Of a DNA stretch of 64,000 bases, positions 58,773-64,000 are shown piece by piece; the first letter of the stretch is position 1; each line of letters opens with the position of its first letter. The stretch covers positions 125,719,706-125,783,705 of the forward strand of contig CM075650.1 in NCBI GenBank assembly GCA_037953625.1, read 5' to 3'. The stretch comes from Crotalaria pallida (taxonomy: Eukaryota; Streptophyta; Magnoliopsida; Fabales; Fabaceae). The translations under genes were made by a program, and so were the position numbers. Under the pieces are notes generated by a model. The model had not been told where the DNA came from and made no database searches. It saw nothing but the letters and a program-made list of their open reading frames with translations.

Positions 58773-58784
58773 CTACAAACAATA

Positions 58785-60581
58785 TCATTTGGTTGACTTA
58801 GGTACCCAAGTGATCTTGGGTCCTTTGTTGTTAGCATGGGGAGAAGTCCCCTTAACAATCCAAATATATTCACCGCTTGATATACCAAATTTCTTTATAT
58901 TACATTTATTTGTGGTATGCCCAAAGATTCCACAATAATGACAAGTTGGGTTTTTAGAAATCTTATTCTTTGAAAATCCACCAACTTTGCGATAATTGCG
59001 TTTCTTAGGTTTGGTATAGCCAAGACCGGATCTATTGCTATTGTTCCTTTGAGTTGAAAGCAAATGATCTAAAGAAGTATCTCCTTTCATGAGCCTTGCA
59101 AGTCGATCATTCAAATTAAAAACTTCTTTTTCCAAAGACTTGCAATTTTCACAAGATGGAGTCTCATTTGATTTCAATTCACAATTGCATGTAGAGTTTG
59201 CATAAATGAGTTCCAGAGTTTCATTTTGAAGCTTAAGTTCTTCTAAATCTTTTTGAAGTTCAATTATCTTTTCATGTTGCTTCATTATGAAATTCTTTCT
59301 TTCAACATTTATTTTAGCAAGTTTCTTCAACTCTTTATGCATCTCTACATACACATTGTACAATTCATTGAATGAAGGAGAATTAGAACTTGAGCTAGCA
59401 TCGGAAAGATAATCTACCTCATTGACGTTCTCACTTGATTTAATGCTCGAAGATTCCTCTTCATCAAGCTTTGTCATTAAACATAGATTTGCAAGTTCTT
59501 CATCATCCAATGAGCTAGATGTTGATTGACTCTCCACTTCATCCCATACTATGTAAGCCCTTTTTCCTTTAGAAGAATTGAATTTTGAGTTGTCACCTTC
59601 CGACTTCTTAGAATGAGTTGGACAATTCGATTGATAGTGACCAAGCTTTCCACATCCATGACACTTGATGTGATCCTTGTTAGTCTTATTTCTTGGTTGT
59701 GAGTCCTTAGAATCTCTTTGTCTATTTCTATTAAAGTTCCCCTTTTTCTTAAGGAACCTACCAAGCTTTTTAACTAGCAAGCCAAGGGTCTCATCATCTA
59801 TATCGGAGTCCGAGTCATCCACTTGAAAGTTTTCCTCTTGTGCCTTAAGGGATTTTGAAGTTGATTTAAGAGCTATCCCCTTTTTCTTCCTATCGGCATC
59901 TTCATTCATGGATAACCGTCCAAGCTCCATTTCATGCTCTTGAAGCTTTCCGAATAGAGTTGCTAAATCAATTTGATCCACGTCTCTAGCTTCCATAATG
60001 GTCGTCACCTTAGGTTGCCATTCCCTGCTAAGACATCTCAAAATCTTATTAACAACTTCACCATTAGATATAACTTTTCCAAGTGCAGAAAGATGATTAA
60101 TGATATGAGTGAACCGCTTTTGCATGTCACCTATGTTTTCATTAGGTAACATACGAAAGAGTTCATATTCATGCATGAGTGTATTTAGCCTAGCCCTTCT
60201 AACCTCCGAAGTGCCCTCATGTGTGACTTGTAATGTGTCCCACATTTGTTTAGCATCAACACATTGAGATACTCGAAAGAACTCATCATAAGAAAGAGCG
60301 GACGTGATGATATTTTTAGCTTTTAAATCAAATGCAACTTTCTTCTTATCATCATTGTCCCAACTCGATTGAGGTTTAATTGAAACAACATCATTTACTT
60401 TCGTTTGAGGAACAAAAGGTCCATTCTCTATGGCGTTCCAAATTTCCATATCTATGGCTTGAATAAAAATTTTCATGCGGACCTTCCAATAAGCGTAACC
60501 CTCACCACTAAATAGTGGAGGACGATTAATGGAAGTTCCTTCACCACGGAAAGGATTTGAAATTGAGCCCATTGTTTCCAA
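58785..60581 (-). CDS. gag: CO2 Gag
   Basis: 598 residues from ATG 60581 (METMGSISNPFRGEG). Near residue 20 is NRPPLFSGEGYAYWKVRMKIF, a hallmark of SIRE/Maximus Gag; the Gag core runs to about 220. A CCHC knuckle lies at C307, C310, H315, C320. Then come an acidic, serine-rich region, a Lys/Glu/Leu-rich coiled-coil-like stretch at about 410-480, and a second knuckle-like C547, C550, H555, C560 near the C-terminus. It ends WVPKSTK-TGA. The unbroken frame supports recent activity. Confidence 0.92.
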   Translation of the reverse strand: METMGSISNPFRGEGTSINRPPLFSGEGYAYWKVRMKIFIQAIDMEIWNAIENGPFVPQTKVNDVVSIKPQSSWDNDDKKKVAFDLKAKNIITSALSYDEFFRVSQCVDAKQMWDTLQVTHEGTSEVRRARLNTLMHEYELFRMLPNENIGDMQKRFTHIINHLSALGKVISNGEVVNKILRCLSREWQPKVTTIMEARDVDQIDLATLFGKLQEHEMELGRLSMNEDADRKKKGIALKSTSKSLKAQEENFQVDDSDSDIDDETLGLLVKKLGRFLKKKGNFNRNRQRDSKDSQPRNKTNKDHIKCHGCGKLGHYQSNCPTHSKKSEGDNSKFNSSKGKRAYIVWDEVESQSTSSSLDDEELANLCLMTKLDEEESSSIKSSENVNEVDYLSDASSSSNSPSFNELYNVYVEMHKELKKLAKINVERKNFIMKQHEKIIELQKDLEELKLQNETLELIYANSTCNCELKSNETPSCENCKSLEKEVFNLNDRLARLMKGDTSLDHLLSTQRNNSNRSGLGYTKPKKRNYRKVGGFSKNKISKNPTCHYCGIFGHTTNKCNIKKFGISSGEYIWIVKGTSPHANNKGPKITWVPKSTK

Positions 60582-60633
60582 GTAAAAAGGATCTTTTCGA
60601 AAAAGCTTTTTAAGGCTCGGATTTTTCGTCCGA

Positions 60634-60645
60634 GCTCTGATACCA
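60634..60645 (-). other. CO2 primer-binding site
   Basis: TGGTATCAGAGC on the minus strand, two bases from the 5' LTR; initiator tRNA-Met. Confidence 0.92.
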
Positions 60646-60647
60646 CT

Positions 60648-62173
60648 TGTTGGAAACCAACAAGCGGCTCAATATAGTCTAGAGGGGGGGTGAATAGAAT
60701 ATTGAAGCCTTATTACAGATTTTTCGTCCACCTAAGAGAATGGTTTTATGAAAATAAATTTTCTTAAGAATTCAGTTCAGATTACTCGAGTAACTCAAGC
60801 CTTCACTCGAGTAATACGCAACCAAAAATAATTTCACTCGAGTATTCAGCAAATCACTCGAGTATTACGAAAGCAAATTTTAAATCACTCGAGTAACAGA
60901 AAACCTACTCGAGTAATGTTTATAAACTGAAAGCAGATTACTCGAGTGACAAGAACTTTACTCGAGTAAACTGGGTAAAATTCAATTTAAAACTTAGTTT
61001 TCAATGGAGTTCTTCAAGAATAACAATGCTATGATGATTCAACAAATTATGAATGATTAATATGAACAATTTCAAGTAATATTAACATGCAATTTTAGAT
61101 CAATTGAGTAGAATTAAGAAAACCCCAATTCTAACCTAAAGATGCAAATGTTAATGAATTAATGAAATACAAGGAATGAAAATAAAAGAGACACAAGGAT
61201 TTATCCTGGTTCACTTTCACCCACTTGAAAGCTACTCCAGTCCCCTCTTAAATCAAGAGAGATTCTTCACTAGAAATCTTCAAATGTAGATTTTACAATG
61301 TTTTAAGATGCAACTAGATTCTTAGTTCTCCTATCTTAAAACCCAACTCAAAGTGTGTACCAAACACTTTGATCTAATCTACCCCTTTTGAGTATTCTAG
61401 ATTTCCTTGCTAATTGATTGAAGATGCTTCCAACCAATCCTCTTTTCTTGCTTTGATTTGATCTTCAAAGTCTTCCTTGTGAGATTCTTCACTTGTGTTG
61501 AAACTTCAATGATGCAATCACAAATTGCAAATCTTCAACAACCACTAAGAACAAAACTATGATCTCAAGAATATTTGAACAATGATAGAAAATAGAGTGA
61601 AGAATGAAAAGTTCTTTGTTGAATCTTGATAGCTCTTGAAAGATGTAAAATAGCTCTTGAATTACGTTTCAAAGTGTATTAGAAAATTGTAAGAATGAAA
61701 GTATCTTTGAAAGAGAAAATTAAGTCCTTTTAAAATTTTCCCAACACTGATTGAATTACTCGAGTAAACCAAACAACGTCACTCGAGTGAAACATGTCAG
61801 ATTAAGTTACTCGAGTGATGTGTAAACCATTACTCGATTAACCTGTCAGAACATAAATTACTCGAGTGAACCAATACTCATTACTCGAGTAAACTGATCA
61901 GAATCTGAATAAAAACAAAGTTTTTCTAAAATGATTTTCACAAGCTATTTAATCAAGATTTAAAGTATCTTCACTCTTAATCAGACATTATTTAAATATT
62001 CTTAAAATCACCTAAGCTACCCACACCAATGAGATGCATTGCATAAAATAAAGATTACATTGAATTAGAATTAATAAAAATCCTAATTCTAATCTTCATG
62101 TGGTGTAGCTTGCTTGTTGCCAATGTTGTTGCTTGGAGAGAGATTGTTAGCATCAAAACATGAGAATCCTACA
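60648..62173 (-). repeat. CO2 5' LTR
   Basis: 1526 bp, seemingly identical to 51674-53199 at an offset of 8974. Palindrome clusters at 60784-60967 and 61758-61890. Confidence 0.95.
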
Positions 62174-62178
62174 TGAAC

Positions 62179-63498
62179 ATCCTATGTGCATCTGATACTT
62201 GCTAAATGCTAATTGTGATTGTTATTAATTGATGCATTACTATCTTTCATATGTTGCATGATTTATTCTCTATTGATTATGTGAGTAGAATTGCTTACCC
62301 ATATGCCCTTGTAGGTGATGTCTCGCTACATTGCTTGCATCGAGATCCGGCCAGTTCCTAGTGGCGTATGGATCTATGAGGACCATCGCGCGGTGTATGA
62401 GGGGGAGGTAGAGTTCACATTCTACCACCCTAATCCGCTGATGCGATTCCGTCCTCGTAGGTTTAGGATTCCCATCATATACACTATGCATGTACCCCCG
62501 TTTTATACTTATCATGGACCACCTCCCATGCGACCAGCTCGCTCTTACCATAGTTTTCGTTTTCAACCTACCCGCTCTCACCCTTTTACTTCGAGAGTCG
62601 TCCGCGAGGAGACTCCCCTATCTGATCCGAGGAGCCCAGTCAGGGTTTCACCATCACCTAACCCGGTACCCAGTGGTAGGGTACACTCTCCCTCAGATGA
62701 GATCGAGGAGGATCCGGTGGAGGACGAGAGTGGGAGCGAGCCTGTCGTGCATTCTACTGGGAGTGACTGGAGGGACGACGATCCCTAGGTACATGTATAT
62801 GGTGTATGGTGTGGATCTGAGGATCCGGTGTGTGGAGGAGATTTGCTGCTGCTGCTGTGATGATGATGCTACTACCTTACTCACTTTACTATTGGGAGAC
62901 TACTGCTACTACTACTCCATCTGATGCTGCCAGATCTATGTGACTATTCCTACAGTTATACATTTTGTTATGTATATATATTGTAGATATACTTTTGGAG
63001 CACTCTAGAGCTTGTAGTTACACTGTTATATAGATCTGATGATGGACTTGTATATTTTGAAACTTGGAGACTTTACTCATGGGCTATGTACTTATGATTC
63101 TCTATATCTATGAAAACCTATGTTTATATTCTATCAGTTGCATAGTCCAGTAATTTCCGCTTACTCTGATTTAACCTGTTAAAGAGCTCGGCTATAAATG
63201 GTATCAGTTCTATCGTATAAAGCAAGGGTAGCTTAAACTACTTGATACAAAGATATCTTCTAAAAGATCGAATGTTACTCTATTTGCGAAAAGGTTTTAG
63301 AAATCGCCGAACTCGATACAATGATTTTGAGATAAGATAGACTTTATTCTCCAAGACTTTCAAGTGACCATTCGTGCACCCGCTTTAAAAGAAAAATTTT
63401 ATTGACCTATTTTCTTAACACTCACAAGTCCATATATATTATCCAATATAAAAGCATATTTATTAGTTTATATTTGGGTAATAACGAAGGGTGTGACA
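62179..63498 (+). repeat. TK4 3' LTR, second part
   Basis: Continues the TK4 LTR after CO2 and ends GTGTGACA at 63498, followed by the target duplication CACAT. Confidence 0.94.
62318..62788 (+). CDS. LTR-encoded conserved ORF (TK4 3' LTR), unknown function
   Basis: Same 156-residue protein as 43601-44071, with two visible changes (Leu to Val in RPLPSG, Asp to Asn in SPSPDP). Full length. CO2 inserted upstream of it, so here it is cut off from the LTR promoter. Confidence 0.5.
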   Translation: MSRYIACIEIRPVPSGVWIYEDHRAVYEGEVEFTFYHPNPLMRFRPRRFRIPIIYTMHVPPFYTYHGPPPMRPARSYHSFRFQPTRSHPFTSRVVREETPLSDPRSPVRVSPSPNPVPSGRVHSPSDEIEEDPVEDESGSEPVVHSTGSDWRDDDP

Positions 63499-63503
63499 CA
63501 CAT

Positions 63504-64000
63504 ACTTAAAATAACTAAGATCATCACAAAATTAACATGAAAGACTAGAAACTTAAACCTTTTTCACAAATCAAGGTTTAGATCATGAAATTATTCATCA
63601 ACGTACCATGAAAATACACCTAGATCACGATTTAAACAAAAAGATCTAACATGCAAGATCAAAGAATTTTGCTTTATAAATAAACAAGTTTAGATCATGG
63701 ATTTTCTTGTCAAATAATTACATAAACACACATGGAACACGGTTTAGAGTAGAAAATTAAACATGCAAGAAAGATTCATTTTAGATTTTCACAAAAATCT
63801 TAGTTTACTTTAGATCTTTAAGATTTTAGTTAGAAAAACATGAGATCTAACAAGAAAAATCCAAACCGAAACAAAAGCATAAAGATCACATATTACAAAT
63901 TAGTCTAAGTCCTTAAAGTCCATGATTAAAGAATTACAACACCTTAAATCATCTTGCAACCCATAAAATAAGACATGCAAGGAATAAAGGAAGATAGATC
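63504..64000 (-). repeat. F2, part 3, to window end
   Basis: F-type sequence resuming after TK4; TTTAGATCATGGA and ACCGAAACA landmarks match F1 near 10045 and 10331. It runs off the window. No genes. Confidence 0.55.

Larger units (their letters stand above)
51674..62173 (-). mobile_element. CO2, apparently intact SIRE/Maximus-type copia element
   Basis: 10.5 kb with two 1526-bp LTRs in which I found no difference (including a shared decayed site ACTCGATT), a perfect 5-bp target duplication TGAAC, a primer-binding site, a polypurine tract, gag, pol and a third ORF, all open. This is the youngest-looking insertion of the window; it lies inside the 3' LTR of TK4. Confidence 0.95.
41245..63498 (+). 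mobile_element. TK4, nearly complete Ty3/gypsy Tekay element (split by CO2)
   Basis: 5' LTR 41245-44781, gag-pol 45071-49405, 3' LTR 49448-51673 plus 62179-63498, flanked by CACAT at 41240-41244 and 63499-63503. Without CO2 and one copy of its target duplication the 3' LTR is 3546 bp against 3537 bp for the 5' LTR. The 9-bp difference is an 8-bp loss and a 1-bp loss in the 5' LTR. The one clear coding lesion is a stop in RT. Confidence 0.95.

Overview
The window is repeat-rich nuclear DNA of a flowering plant, probably a eudicot. The genus cannot be read from sequence alone. I see no convincing host gene. Nearly all of it is LTR retrotransposons nested inside one another, plus about 4 kb (31.2-35.3 kb) of AT-rich DNA holding small DNA transposons and a SINE-like piece. 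Names used below: TK = Ty3/gypsy chromovirus of Del/Tekay type (long LTRs of about 3.55 kb, degenerate chromodomain at the end of Pol); CO = Ty1/copia of SIRE/Maximus type; F and E = LTR-like sequence of two other, older families.

Layout. 1-8553: TK1, minus strand, 3' LTR cut by the window edge, decayed gag-pol, complete 5' LTR. 8554-11686: F1, LTR-like sequence that hosts TK1. 11687-12832 and 31140-31239: E, an older LTR split by CO1. 12833-31139: CO1, plus strand, a decayed copia element, itself split by TK2 (17645-26703, minus strand). TK2 is rearranged: LTR, a 485-bp copy of CO1 reverse-transcriptase sequence, a gag fragment, LTR. 31240-35270: AT-rich DNA with a SINE-like piece, a hAT-like element containing a Mutator-like MITE, and a large-TIR element. 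About 35.3 kb to the window end: F2, a second F-type sequence, split by TK3 (solo LTR 36583-40131, minus strand) and TK4 (41245-63498, plus strand). TK4 has nearly intact gag-pol, and its 3' LTR is split by CO2 (51674-62173, minus strand), a copia element that looks complete and recent: its two 1526-bp LTRs show no difference to my eye, and it has gag, pol and a third ORF in the envelope-like position. Target-site duplications read directly are CACAT (TK3), CACAT (TK4), TGAAC (CO2), GGATG (TK2) and CTTGA/CTTGC (CO1).

Most unusual signals. (1) The 8-bp palindrome ACTCGAGT occurs in clusters, mostly as pairs exactly 20 bp apart (12-nt spacer). The clusters lie in the LTRs of both the Ty3/gypsy and Ty1/copia elements, and between pol and the third ORF of the copia elements; a similar tail (core CCAGAATCTGAAAA) follows several of them. 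(2) Every TK LTR carries an ORF of about 156 codons, full length in four of the five distinct LTR insertions or copies (TK2, TK3 and both TK4 LTRs), preceded by a good 3' splice site. A good 5' splice site lies 1.4 kb upstream, and the 12-site palindrome cluster falls inside that predicted intron. (3) TK2 is part of a direct duplication with a 5480-bp period that is best explained by tandem duplication followed by LTR-LTR recombination, unless it is an assembly error.
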